From Hespellia sp. (GTDB lineage Bacteria > Bacillota > Clostridia > Lachnospirales > Lachnospiraceae): 64,000 nucleotides of DNA. The translations under genes and the position numbers were made by a program. Shown piece by piece: positions 45,282 through 54,600 of the stretch (positions are counted from its first letter, which is position 1; every line of letters starts with the position of its first letter). The stretch spans positions 40,336-104,335 of the forward strand of contig JAQUVD010000009.1 of assembly GCA_028693555.1 (NCBI GenBank), in the 5' to 3' direction. Under the pieces are notes generated by a model that was not told the DNA's origin, ran no database searches, and worked only from the letters and a program-made list of their open reading frames with translations.

Positions 45282-45660
45282 GCCAGTCTAAATCTCCTCT
45301 ATCTAATGCTAGAATAATTACTTCTGCTGTTGCAATATTGGTTGCCATTGGAATGTTATAGGTGTCACAGAGACGCACGATGTCATTCACATCCGGTTCG
45401 TGTGAGCGCGGAGTGAGTGGGTCGCGGAAAAAAATCAAAGCATCAATCCCGTTGCTTTCAATCTGCGCGCCAAGCTGCTGCTTACCACCAAGGTGACCGG
45501 CAAGATATTTGTGAATGCTCAGATTCGTAACCTCCTCGACAAGCCTTCCCGTTGTAGCTGTGGCATAGAGCTCATGTTTACTTAAAATACCTCTGTATGC
45601 GATGCAAAAGTTCTGCATCAGTTTTTTCTTTGAATCGTGTGCAATTAATCCGATATTCAT
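45265..45660 (-). CDS. mgsA: Methylglyoxal synthase
   Basis: This converts dihydroxyacetone phosphate to methylglyoxal, a glycolysis bypass. The 131-residue protein has IGLIAHDSKKK, ATGRLVEE (as TATTGRLVEE), SGGKQQLGAQI-like GGKQQLGAQI, and the catalytic Asp in FFRDPLTPRSHEPDV. It is 12 bases behind rodA, an arrangement seen in other Clostridia. Confidence 0.96.
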   Translation of the reverse strand: MNIGLIAHDSKKKLMQNFCIAYRGILSKHELYATATTGRLVEEVTNLSIHKYLAGHLGGKQQLGAQIESNGIDALIFFRDPLTPRSHEPDVNDIVRLCDTYNIPMATNIATAEVIILALDRGDLDWREMYK

Positions 45661-45672
45661 CCTGTCTTCTCC

Positions 45673-46806
45673 TTACTGATATTTTTTCGGTTGTAAACCA
45701 ACATTCAGTACAATCCCAATACCAATATAAAAACAGATGACAGATGTCAGTCCATAGCTGATAAATGGTAAGGAAATACCTGTGTTGGGAAAAATCTGTG
45801 TGGCAACCGCAATGTTGATAAAGCTTTGAATGCCAATCAACGCGGCGACTCCGGCGCAAATAAGCCTGCCTCCGGTATCTTTTGCTTTCATTCCTATAAT
45901 AACACAATTGATTATAATTAATAATAACAAAATTATGACGACACAACAACCTACAAATCCTAATTCTTCACCAATAATTGCAAAAATAAAGTCAGTTTGT
46001 GGTTCTGAGATGAAATTTCCGTTCTTTACAGACGTTGTCGTATTATTATTCAGCCCTTTTCCAGTCAATTGTCCGGAACCGATTGCCATGACAGAGTTGA
46101 TTTGCTGATATGCCTCGTCTGTCGCATATTTTTCCGGCTCCAGCCATGCCAGAATACGTTTCTGCTGGTAGTCTTTTAAGAATGGCTGATTGGGCTGTAC
46201 TGCAATGCTCAGAAAAATGACCATAAGTGGGATGACAATAGCAAGCACGGTGCCGATGAATCGGTAGCTTAATCCACCGAGATACATTAAAACGCAAAAT
46301 AATGCAGCCAGACAGATTGTATTCGAAAGGTTTGGTTCCTTATAAATTAAAATCAAAGTAGGAATCATTAATGCAATCGCTTCTATAATGGTTCGCTTTG
46401 TATTAATTTCCCGTTCCCTGTCTCCCAGAAATTTGGCATAGAACAATATGGTTATGATCTTGGTCAAATCAGAAGGCTGAAACGAAGTAAAGCCAAGACT
46501 GAGCCATCTGGTAGCGCCATTTACTTCTTCACCGAACAGTAACACCGCTACCAGCAAGACGATATTGACGATATATAAAAACCAGTAGGTGTTTAATATC
46601 CAGTTGTAGTCGATCAGGGAAAGGATGAGCATGACAATCACACCGAGAATTACACCGAGAATCTGTTTTCCCTGGACAGACTGCTGTGCACTGCCTACGA
46701 CAAGTACACCGAGAACCGAAGTAATCAGCACAAGTGCAACCAATGTGAATTTAAAGTCTTTTAAGTGATATCTTCTGAGTGTGTTTTTAATATATTGAAA
46801 AGTCAA
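45673..46806 (-). CDS. rodA: RodA-type SEDS glycosyltransferase
   Basis: The 377-residue polytopic membrane protein has the SEDS motifs FQPSDLTKI (about residue 110) and PQTDFIFAIIGEELGFVG (about 270), and ISLPFISYGLTS near the end. RodA polymerises glycan strands of the side wall with PBP2 (encoded at 48524). The start is TTG with AGGAG and overlaps the minE stop. Confidence 0.94.
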   Translation of the reverse strand: MTFQYIKNTLRRYHLKDFKFTLVALVLITSVLGVLVVGSAQQSVQGKQILGVILGVIVMLILSLIDYNWILNTYWFLYIVNIVLLVAVLLFGEEVNGATRWLSLGFTSFQPSDLTKIITILFYAKFLGDREREINTKRTIIEAIALMIPTLILIYKEPNLSNTICLAALFCVLMYLGGLSYRFIGTVLAIVIPLMVIFLSIAVQPNQPFLKDYQQKRILAWLEPEKYATDEAYQQINSVMAIGSGQLTGKGLNNNTTTSVKNGNFISEPQTDFIFAIIGEELGFVGCCVVIILLLLIIINCVIIGMKAKDTGGRLICAGVAALIGIQSFINIAVATQIFPNTGISLPFISYGLTSVICFYIGIGIVLNVGLQPKKYQ

Positions 46807-47018
46807 TTCTTTCTCCTATCATTCATATAATGAATATATATATCTGTGTGTGTGTAACTTATTTTAAAATCTTCGGGTTTTATCTCAAGATATTTGGATA
46901 AAATCTGGTAGATTTCTGTGGACATTAATTGTATGTTATCTGGTGTACAATGAATTCGATCTGCAGTAATCAGATTCTTTAGTCTGCTTTTTGCAATAAC
47001 GACGGAACGTACACTCAT
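46803..47018 (-). CDS. minE: Division-site factor MinE
   Basis: MinE displaces MinD and makes the Min system oscillate. The 71-residue protein has the anti-MinCD region with SRLKNLITADRIHCTPD and a C-terminal dimer domain. It is in operon with minD (11-base gap) and rodA (4-base overlap). Confidence 0.9.
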   Translation of the reverse strand: MSVRSVVIAKSRLKNLITADRIHCTPDNIQLMSTEIYQILSKYLEIKPEDFKISYTHTDIYIHYMNDRRKN

Positions 47019-47029
47019 CTCACATCCTC

Positions 47030-47821
47030 CTAATTCATCTTAAAAAGATGTGTCATTTTTGAAAATAATCCTTCTGTATGACTAAAATCGGTAATTGGTA
47101 CAGTTTCTCCCAAAAGCCGTTTGCAGATATTTTCATATGCAGTGCCAGCCTTTGAGGCGTTGCCAATAATTGGATTTCCTTGATTCGTTGCAATTACGAC
47201 CTGCTCATCATCCGGAATCACGCCGATTAAATCAATGGCGAGTATTTCGGTGACATCCTCGACTGACATCATATCTCCGCGTTTTACCATATCGATTCGC
47301 AATCGATTGATGATAAGAGAAGAATTTCGAATTCCATTTACTTCGAGAAGTCCGATAATCCTGTCTGCATCTCGGATTGCAGATACTTCAGGAGTTGTGA
47401 CTACGATTGCTTTATCAGCACCGGCAATTGCATTTTGAAATCCTTGTTCAATTCCTGCAGGGCAATCTAATAAAATGAAATCAAAATTATCTTTTAATTC
47501 AGAGACCAGTTTTCTCATCTGTTCAGGAGAAACAGCACTTTTATCTTTTGTCTGTGCTGATGGAAGCAGATACAGCTCCGGATAACGGGGATCTGAAATG
47601 AGTGCCTGTTTTAGACGGCAGCTTCCATTTATGACATCCACCAGATTATATACAATCCGATTTTCTAAACCAAGTACGACATCCAGATTACGTAGTCCAA
47701 GATCCGTATCGATTACGAGTGTTTTTTTGCCGCTTTTGGATAGTCCGATTCCAAGATTTGCCGTGGTTGTCGTTTTTCCAACGCCGCCTTTCCCTGATGT
47801 AATTACAATGACTTCACCCAT
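47030..47821 (-). CDS. minD: Septum-site ATPase MinD
   Basis: The 263-residue ParA-type ATPase has the deviant Walker A GKGGVGKTTTTAN, Walker B LLDCPAGIE and a C-terminal amphipathic membrane helix (FSKMTHLFKMN). It recruits MinC to poles and is driven off by MinE. Confidence 0.97.
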   Translation of the reverse strand: MGEVIVITSGKGGVGKTTTTANLGIGLSKSGKKTLVIDTDLGLRNLDVVLGLENRIVYNLVDVINGSCRLKQALISDPRYPELYLLPSAQTKDKSAVSPEQMRKLVSELKDNFDFILLDCPAGIEQGFQNAIAGADKAIVVTTPEVSAIRDADRIIGLLEVNGIRNSSLIINRLRIDMVKRGDMMSVEDVTEILAIDLIGVIPDDEQVVIATNQGNPIIGNASKAGTAYENICKRLLGETVPITDFSHTEGLFSKMTHLFKMN

Positions 47822-47854
47822 GTTATAACTCCTCTCACTTGCTCCGTTAATTCT

Positions 47855-48499
47855 TTATTCTGTCAGTGGATCTATGTAGATGCGATGTCCGTCTAAAACA
47901 GCGATTTTAGCTCCTGGTATGGAGGCATTTTCCTGATAAATCAGACTTGTTTTTGCTTCGACATCATGAATTTTCAATTTCTTGGGGTGCATGGACAAAG
48001 CGACGATAAAAGCATTGTCATCCCCTGCTGCACCTGCGTGAACAGATCCCATCAAACTGCCGATTACAACAATATTTCCCTTTGCTATAACCTTCGCTCC
48101 CGGCTCGACATCACCCATGATGATGATGCTTGTATCTGATTCCAGGGTTTGTCTTTTGCCCAGTGTTCCTTTATAGAACTGTCCATCCTGCTTATCCTTC
48201 TCTTCCAGTGCATTTTCCATAATGGTTTTGCAGACGAGCTCGTTCTTCTCATCTTTATCGACGAGACATATAATCTCAATCGAGGCGGCCTGGGTTATTG
48301 CTTTTATAATCTGCGATTCTTCTCCGCGTGTCAGTGTACGTCCAACAAAAGAAGTTACCATTTTTGCACCGCGAAAGAATTTGGATGCATCTAGAAACTT
48401 CTGTCTGACTGCATGAAGCAATACATCAAAGGAGACGTCAGGATTCAGAAATACTTCAATTCCATATTTATTACTTTTAATTGTAACTAATTGTTCCAT
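47855..48499 (-). CDS. minC: Septum-site inhibitor MinC
   Basis: The 214-residue protein has the C-terminal beta-helix domain (IMGDVEPGAKVIAKGNIVV, GSLMGSVHAGAAGDD) that blocks FtsZ bundles and binds MinD. It lies 33 bases upstream of minD. Confidence 0.95.
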   Translation of the reverse strand: MEQLVTIKSNKYGIEVFLNPDVSFDVLLHAVRQKFLDASKFFRGAKMVTSFVGRTLTRGEESQIIKAITQAASIEIICLVDKDEKNELVCKTIMENALEEKDKQDGQFYKGTLGKRQTLESDTSIIIMGDVEPGAKVIAKGNIVVIGSLMGSVHAGAAGDDNAFIVALSMHPKKLKIHDVEAKTSLIYQENASIPGAKIAVLDGHRIYIDPLTE

Positions 48500-48523
48500 A
48501 CACTCCTATCCTTTCTTTATCGA

Positions 48524-51418
48524 TTAGTCACCGGAGAGCGTTGTCCCAAGTTCGGAAGCAGAACCACTGATTAAGGCATCGTGATCAGCCAGTCCAAATC
48601 GGAATCGAACAATATCCCGTGCGATTTCAGAAGGATAAGTGGAATAATATCCGTTGGCAATTCGAACAGAAATTGCAATCTCTGGAGAATCAGCAGGGGC
48701 ATATCCCACAAACAAAGTATGGTCTGCATGGACGGCACTCTGCTCAGCAGTACCTGTCTTTCCTGCCATCGCGACTTCAAGTCCGGAAAAAGTCGCATTA
48801 TTTGAAATCATATTTTCCATTCCCTGATGCACTAAATTCCATGTAGAGTCGCTGATGTCAGTCATTTCGTTCGCAATGGTAGGTGTGTAATCCTTAATGA
48901 CATTTCCATTTGTATCAGTTGTCTTGTCCAATAAAGAAAGGTTATATACCGTACCTTTATTTGCAACGGTAGCAACATAGCGGTTGAGCTGACTGACTGT
49001 AAAGTTGTTCGTACCCTGTCCGATAGCGGATGGCACGGATGCGGAATCGGAAATCTGTGGCGATGATTCCGGAATCTCAAGACCAGATTTTTCTCCAAGA
49101 CCAAATGCGGCGGCATATTTTGCAAGCCGTTCAATTCCCTGATCACTGGAATAAGAGCCATCTTCTGTCATTCCTAAATCATATCCAACATTGTAGAAAA
49201 AGATATTGCAGGAATTCTGTATCGCACCGACTACATCGAGTGAACCGTGCCCATTTGGATAAATCCAGCACTGTGGGTTTGGATCAACAAGATCAAATTT
49301 GCCATTACAGCTAAATACGGAATTGCTGTCAATGACGCCCTCCGTCAGACCTGCTACTGCAGAGACCATCTTGAAAGTAGATCCCGGTGCAGTTTTTTCC
49401 TGTGTGGCATTGTTATAGAATGGTCTTGATAATCCGGTAACTAATTTATTGTAATAAGCAGAATCCATTGTATTGGCGAGTCTGTTGTTATCATAACCCG
49501 GATAAGAAACACAGGCAAGCACAGAACCGGTATTCGGATCGCTGACAACTGCAGAACCGGTACAAGGTTCAAGAGCAAGCTGTCCAGGTGTGATTTCCAG
49601 ACTTTCAATCTTACCATAAAGCCAGCCGAACGAATCAGTGCTTCCGCTTACAAGACCGTTGTATGCGTCCTCATCCATTGGGAGCACTCCCTGTTCGTAG
49701 ACCATGGCACAAATTTGATTTCCACTTATATTACTTGATTTTATAAGATATTTGTATAAAAGTTTGTCGAAACTACTATCTGAACGCAAATAATTATTTA
49801 AATAATTGATGATTGCCTGATATACTTCGTTTGAATCAGAATATTTTGTATTTGAAGTATCAATATCCAATGCGGATGTGTCAATCCAGTTCTGGGAAAT
49901 TGCATAGTTCAGGTAGGTGTAGAGACTGATGCTGCCATCGTTCTCCCATGCCTGGTAGGTCTGATCATTGGTGTCGATCGCATCGGAATCCAGGATACTT
50001 GTATTTGTCGTTAAAATCGTACTTACAATATACTCTTCATATGCCTGCATTTCAGTGGAAAGATCTGTGTAAGCCGCAGCATTCGGATTGTTCATTTCTG
50101 TTGTAATATCAGCGAGTGCACTTTCTAGCTTTGCCTGATAAATCCCATAAACAGTCTGTTCTACGCTTCCGGCATCGGAAGCGGAAAAATGTGTATAGTC
50201 TAAAATATCATTTCCAATAAAGGCGTTGTAGGCATTATCGACAGGAATCAAAATTTCACTTGCCTTGGACGCTGTGCTCGGATCATAGTTATACTGGTCA
50301 CTTAATCGGTCCAAAAGAATTCCGGCAAGCTTCTCTTCTATCAGATCATAGGCGGCTTCCTGCAGAGACATGTCAATTGTGAGATACACATCATTTCCGA
50401 CTTTTGCGTCGGTCTTGCTGATCGTATCGACTACTTTACCGACACTGTCAACATAGACACTCTCCTCGCCCTTGGTTCCCTGAAGAACACTGTCGAGCGT
50501 CTGTTCAAGACCGGACTTTCCAATGATATCCGTCAGGGAATACTGCTTTTGCTCCTCTGCGCTTAACGCGTCATATTCTTCCTGTGAAATCTGACCGGTA
50601 TATCCAAGGATAGACGCAAAATATTTGCTGTCTGTATAACGGCGCAGAGAATCCTCCGCGATATCGACGCCGGTCAGGTCGTCTGAATTTTCCATGATTG
50701 CGGCAACCGTATTCTCGCTGACGTCCGATGCAAGTGTCGTAGGAATATATTTCTGGTAGCTGTTTAAGCTGATGGCATAACGCATATTCACAAGCTTTAA
50801 AATATGCTCCGGTGTATTATCGGATTCTGATATTCCATAGCCGTAACTGTCATTCGTACACAGATAATGCATGATGTCTGCAGCAGATTGATTCTTCTGC
50901 TTACTTGAAAGCTTGTCAATGGTAGTGTAACCATAGACATCTGCGACAAATCGTAAACGAGCCGTTTCGTTCTTCTGTGTAAAGACATAATTCCCGCCGG
51001 GATCAAGAATGATACCAAAACTACTGATGATAGAATCACCATTTGTTTCGACGATCGTTATGATCTGTTCAAGGATTGCATTGAGCACCTTATTTTTCTC
51101 TGCAATAGAATCTGCATTGATATTGTCTTCGATTGTTACCGAGTAAGCTAATTCGTTGTATGCTAACAGGTTCCCGTTTACATCGTAAATATTACCACGT
51201 GTACCGGAAATCTCTCTCGTCTTCTGAATCTGTAATTTGTAATTGTCTAAATAATCCTGTCCTTTTACAATCTGAAGGTAAAAGACACGCTCGATTAGTA
51301 TCGCTGACATAATTGAAAATACGATAATAATAACAAACAAGCGAGACTTTACAACCTGATAGACTGCCTCTTTTATACGATCAAACAAATTTGCTTGCAC
51401 TCCTTTTTTCTTTTGCAT
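48524..51418 (-). CDS. mrdA: Penicillin-binding protein 2 (elongation transpeptidase), enlarged
   Basis: This has about 964 residues against 620-720 usual. One membrane helix (about 28-48), the dimerisation domain with SGTRGNIYDVNGNLL, and transpeptidase motifs PGSTFKM (Ser about 680), SCN (about 736) and AGKTGTAEQ (about 885) are present. An additional helical, Asp/Ser/Thr-rich region lies at about 395-600. It works with RodA, MreC and MreD in side-wall synthesis. The ATG overlaps mreD and lacks a ribosome-binding site; TTG 51388, with AAGGAG upstream, is a plausible alternative. Confidence 0.92.
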   Translation of the reverse strand: MQKKKGVQANLFDRIKEAVYQVVKSRLFVIIIVFSIMSAILIERVFYLQIVKGQDYLDNYKLQIQKTREISGTRGNIYDVNGNLLAYNELAYSVTIEDNINADSIAEKNKVLNAILEQIITIVETNGDSIISSFGIILDPGGNYVFTQKNETARLRFVADVYGYTTIDKLSSKQKNQSAADIMHYLCTNDSYGYGISESDNTPEHILKLVNMRYAISLNSYQKYIPTTLASDVSENTVAAIMENSDDLTGVDIAEDSLRRYTDSKYFASILGYTGQISQEEYDALSAEEQKQYSLTDIIGKSGLEQTLDSVLQGTKGEESVYVDSVGKVVDTISKTDAKVGNDVYLTIDMSLQEAAYDLIEEKLAGILLDRLSDQYNYDPSTASKASEILIPVDNAYNAFIGNDILDYTHFSASDAGSVEQTVYGIYQAKLESALADITTEMNNPNAAAYTDLSTEMQAYEEYIVSTILTTNTSILDSDAIDTNDQTYQAWENDGSISLYTYLNYAISQNWIDTSALDIDTSNTKYSDSNEVYQAIINYLNNYLRSDSSFDKLLYKYLIKSSNISGNQICAMVYEQGVLPMDEDAYNGLVSGSTDSFGWLYGKIESLEITPGQLALEPCTGSAVVSDPNTGSVLACVSYPGYDNNRLANTMDSAYYNKLVTGLSRPFYNNATQEKTAPGSTFKMVSAVAGLTEGVIDSNSVFSCNGKFDLVDPNPQCWIYPNGHGSLDVVGAIQNSCNIFFYNVGYDLGMTEDGSYSSDQGIERLAKYAAAFGLGEKSGLEIPESSPQISDSASVPSAIGQGTNNFTVSQLNRYVATVANKGTVYNLSLLDKTTDTNGNVIKDYTPTIANEMTDISDSTWNLVHQGMENMISNNATFSGLEVAMAGKTGTAEQSAVHADHTLFVGYAPADSPEIAISVRIANGYYSTYPSEIARDIVRFRFGLADHDALISGSASELGTTLSGD

Positions 51419-51899
51419 CAAATCTACGGTTTACAAATAATATAAATGGATATAGTGCCAATGAAATAACCAGTGTGTATAACAGTTCCGGAACAATAAT
51501 CTGCTCCAGATATCTTACAAAATGAAATTCGCCTCGCAGCAAAAACTGGAATACATAGATGATGATGCCATATACGGCTTCACTTCCGGCAATCAAAAGC
51601 AGCGGAAGTTTTACATCATCGTCATAATAAATCTGTTTGAAAAATCCATTGGCAAATCCGATTATTGTATAAATCAGTGCATAAAATCCTAAGATCTCAC
51701 CAAATTGTATATCAATTAACAAGCCGGAAAAGAATCCGATGACCATACCGTCCTTATGCCCTCGCGAAAATCCAAATGCTGAAGTGAGTATCAGCAGTAG
51801 ATTGGGTTTAATAGAGCCTAATGATAATAAATTAAATAATGTGCACTGCAGCAAAAAGCAAACCACTAGTATTACTGCACTTACTGCTTTTCTTTTCAT
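51381..51899 (-). CDS. mreD: Rod shape-determining protein MreD
   Basis: The 172-residue protein has five to six membrane helices and the MreD motifs LLSLGSIKPNLLLIL and GFFSGLLIDIQFG. It links MreC and MreB to the elongasome. It is 9 bases behind mreC. Confidence 0.92.
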   Translation of the reverse strand: MKRKAVSAVILVVCFLLQCTLFNLLSLGSIKPNLLLILTSAFGFSRGHKDGMVIGFFSGLLIDIQFGEILGFYALIYTIIGFANGFFKQIYYDDDVKLPLLLIAGSEAVYGIIIYVFQFLLRGEFHFVRYLEQIIVPELLYTLVISLALYPFILFVNRRFDAKEKRSASKFV

Positions 51900-51908
51900 A
51901 GAAAATGC

Positions 51909-52790
51909 CTACTCTCCTGTTGTGTCTGAATTGTCAGCTTCCTTTAAATCTGCTTTTGTTGTGGTAATCACGAGCACTTCCTGCAGATTTCGAAAATCCA
52001 CTGCCGGTGTAATATAACCGGAACGTGTCAAATTGGAAGAATCCACGTTAATTTCATTGACATATCCGATTAAAATTCCCTGTAAATATTTGTCACTGAT
52101 ATAAGAGGTTACAATCTGCTCTCCCACTGGTACCACATTGTCATTGTTCTCGAGCTGTTCGAACTGGATTTTACCATCCGTCATCAGTGATAGATCACCG
52201 CGCACCATACAGCGGTCCGAACTGGAAAGAACCATGGCACTCACGTTACTTGAATCATCAATGATGGAGCGAACCGTTGCCCAGTGTGTGCTTGTGGATG
52301 TGACGATTCCGACAAGTCCGCTTCCTGCCATGACATTCTGATCGACTTTGATTCCGTCTGCGCTGCCTTTGTCAATTGTGAAGGTACTGAACCAGTTTCC
52401 CGGATCTTTGGAGATGACATGAGCTCCGATTTTTTTATAATCTGAGTAATTCTGATCCAGCTTATAGAGCTCCTGGAGACGGTCCAGCTCATATTTCTCC
52501 TGTTGCAGATTGTTATTCTCAATGGTAAGGATGTCTAATTTTTCCTGAAGTGCTTTATTTTCCGCCTTTACCGATTGCAGCGTTTCAAAATTGCTTGTAA
52601 AATCACTTAGGAACATTCCCATCTGGTTAATGCCTTTTTGCATGGGAATAACTGTGATATTTGCAATTTCCTTAAATGGCGTTGCAGCAAATGAAGATAC
52701 CAGTGAAAGTATCATTAGGATGCAACAGATAGCGGATATCGCCATAAGCCAGTATTTATTTGATAAAGAGGATTGATTCTTTTTTCTCAT
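51909..52790 (-). CDS. mreC: Rod shape-determining protein MreC
   Basis: The protein of about 293 residues has a membrane helix (about 13-35), a coiled coil (about 60-100, VKAENKALQEKLDILTIEN) and a beta-rich outside domain (DPGNWFSTFTIDKGSADGI, GSGLVGIV). ATG 52790 (MRKKNQSSL) is preferred over an upstream in-frame ATG. It scaffolds PBP2. Confidence 0.93.
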   Translation of the reverse strand: MRKKNQSSLSNKYWLMAISAICCILMILSLVSSFAATPFKEIANITVIPMQKGINQMGMFLSDFTSNFETLQSVKAENKALQEKLDILTIENNNLQQEKYELDRLQELYKLDQNYSDYKKIGAHVISKDPGNWFSTFTIDKGSADGIKVDQNVMAGSGLVGIVTSTSTHWATVRSIIDDSSNVSAMVLSSSDRCMVRGDLSLMTDGKIQFEQLENNDNVVPVGEQIVTSYISDKYLQGILIGYVNEINVDSSNLTRSGYITPAVDFRNLQEVLVITTTKADLKEADNSDTTGE

Positions 52791-52791
52791 A

Positions 52792-53814
52792 TTAACGTAA
52801 CCACCTGTAATCTTCATCTAACATGGAATATGTCAGAGTTGCTAAGTCTTTATTGGATATAATCTTCTTTAGTCCTTCTACGGCGCAGATGTCCGAACGC
52901 TTTGCCTTGCGCACGCGCAGGTTCAGGACCTCACGTAAATAGACATCTAACCCCGGTAAATTTGCAAGACCGCCTGTAATAAAGATCCCTTCGGTATTAA
53001 TGATTCTGCGGACATCCGGAGGAAGTCTGTCGATCATAGAAAGCATAGATTTCACAATTTCTTCTAAAGGATCTTTGATTGCGGCGCGCACAAGACCAAT
53101 CTGGATGGTCTTTCTCTGTGGAAGTCCGGTTAACAGGTTCCTACCTGCAATGCTGATAGAAGCGTCGTTATGCTCATTAAAGACACCGAATTCACGACGA
53201 AGCTTTTCCGCAGTCAGCCGTCCAATCAGGAAATCTTTATTCTTGCGGACGAGATCAGCGACAGCCAGATCAAATTGGACACCACCAATCTTAACCAGTT
53301 TATTCAGAACCATACCGCCGGAGGAAAGAACAGAGAGCTCGGTTGTCTCGCCACCAAAGTTCGCAATAAAGATTCCCTTTTCGTTCTTGACATCCAAACC
53401 GAGTCCAACAGCGTCTGCGATTCCACGTTCAATAATCTTTACCTCTTTCGCTCTTGCTGTTGAATGAATCACAAGATCGTAAAAAGCACGTTTCTCCACT
53501 TCAGTCACATCGGTAGGAACGGCAAGCAGATACTCCGAACCTCTTATAAAACGACGGTCTCTGCTCAGCAGATTCTGTAAGAGATGCTGCATGTCATCAA
53601 AACGGGAAATCACACCTTCCTTCATGGGAAATACGACCTGAATATAATCCGGCGTTTTCTCATACATCTCGTATGCAGAATCACCAACTGCGAAGATGTT
53701 CTTCTGGTGTTCAATTGCGATGACATTTTTCTCTTTCCAAATTTCGTCCTGTTTATTATCGTAGACTTTGATTTCGTAGGTTCCTAAATCAAGTCCATAT
53801 ACGTTTCTTGCCAT
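52792..53814 (-). CDS. MreB-like actin homologue with altered nucleotide-site motif
   Basis: The 340-residue protein has MreB length and order: YGLDLGTYEIKVY (phosphate 1), PMKEGVISRFDDM, FIANFGGETTELSVL (phosphate 2), GGVQFDLAVADLV and TGGLANLPGLD. Usual MreB has NEPSVVAI, here KNVIAIE, and VVDIGGGTTE, here IANFGGETTE, so the conserved Asp of phosphate 2 is Asn. It leads the mreC-mreD-mrdA operon, so it acts in shape control, perhaps with changed ATP hydrolysis. ATG 53814 has AGGTAATGAA upstream. Confidence 0.88.
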   Translation of the reverse strand: MARNVYGLDLGTYEIKVYDNKQDEIWKEKNVIAIEHQKNIFAVGDSAYEMYEKTPDYIQVVFPMKEGVISRFDDMQHLLQNLLSRDRRFIRGSEYLLAVPTDVTEVEKRAFYDLVIHSTARAKEVKIIERGIADAVGLGLDVKNEKGIFIANFGGETTELSVLSSGGMVLNKLVKIGGVQFDLAVADLVRKNKDFLIGRLTAEKLRREFGVFNEHNDASISIAGRNLLTGLPQRKTIQIGLVRAAIKDPLEEIVKSMLSMIDRLPPDVRRIINTEGIFITGGLANLPGLDVYLREVLNLRVRKAKRSDICAVEGLKKIISNKDLATLTYSMLDEDYRWLR

Positions 53815-53831
53815 TTCATTACCTGTCTTTC

Positions 53832-54509
53832 TTATATCAATCCTTTTTCGGACAGACTGATGTAACAATTATCTCCAATGATAATATGATCTAATAATTC
53901 AATTCCAATCAAATTACCGGCATCCCTGATCCGTTTTGTAATCAGTACGTCTTCTTTGCTTGGCATTGCATCACCGCTCGGGTGGTTGTGAAGAAGAATA
54001 ATTGATACAGCGTTCTTTTGTAAGGCTTCTACAAAGAGTTCTCTTGGAGAAATCAATGCAGTGTTAATTGTTCCTTTTGAGATATCTGTTGCTCCGACTA
54101 GTTTTGCTTTTGTATTCAATAGAAGTAGCTTTAATACTTCCTGCTTTTGATGGCGCATATCTTCCATATAGTAATTTGCAATGGTCTCAGGAACAGAAAA
54201 ATCGAGCTGCGAGTGTGCCGTTGCTTTTGCCAGCCGTTTGGCTAACTCGGCGAGACACATAATCTGTAATGCCTTAACTGTTCCGATTCCTTTGATCTCT
54301 TTTAGCTTTTCATAAGTCCAGTGATGAACATTCAGAATGCCATCCTGCGAATGCATGGGATATAGAATCTTACGCGATAATTCTAATGCGGTCATACCTT
54401 TTGTGCCGGTACGTAATAAAACAGAGAGCAGTTCAATATCAGATAAACTGCCGGCTCCGTTTTTCTCGCATTTTTCATAGGGACGCTCATCCCTGGGCAT
54501 CTCTTTCAT
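53832..54509 (-). CDS. radC: RadC family JAB-domain protein
   Basis: The protein of about 225 residues has an N-terminal HhH-like domain (LLSVLLRTGTKGMTALELS, IKGIGTVKALQI) and the JAMM metal motif HNHPSGDAMPSKED. Despite the name, its repair role is not proven; the motif is that of metallohydrolases. The start at 54509 (MKEMPRDERP) matches the family; an in-frame ATG lies 6 codons upstream. It precedes mreB, as in many Firmicutes. Confidence 0.93.
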   Translation of the reverse strand: MKEMPRDERPYEKCEKNGAGSLSDIELLSVLLRTGTKGMTALELSRKILYPMHSQDGILNVHHWTYEKLKEIKGIGTVKALQIMCLAELAKRLAKATAHSQLDFSVPETIANYYMEDMRHQKQEVLKLLLLNTKAKLVGATDISKGTINTALISPRELFVEALQKNAVSIILLHNHPSGDAMPSKEDVLITKRIRDAGNLIGIELLDHIIIGDNCYISLSEKGLI

Positions 54510-54600
54510 GGTATGTTGTTCTTTCATTCAGTTTGTAAACTTTGACACAATACAATGATTATTTTAGCATATTTCAAAAAATGTGTATAGAGCGAACACA

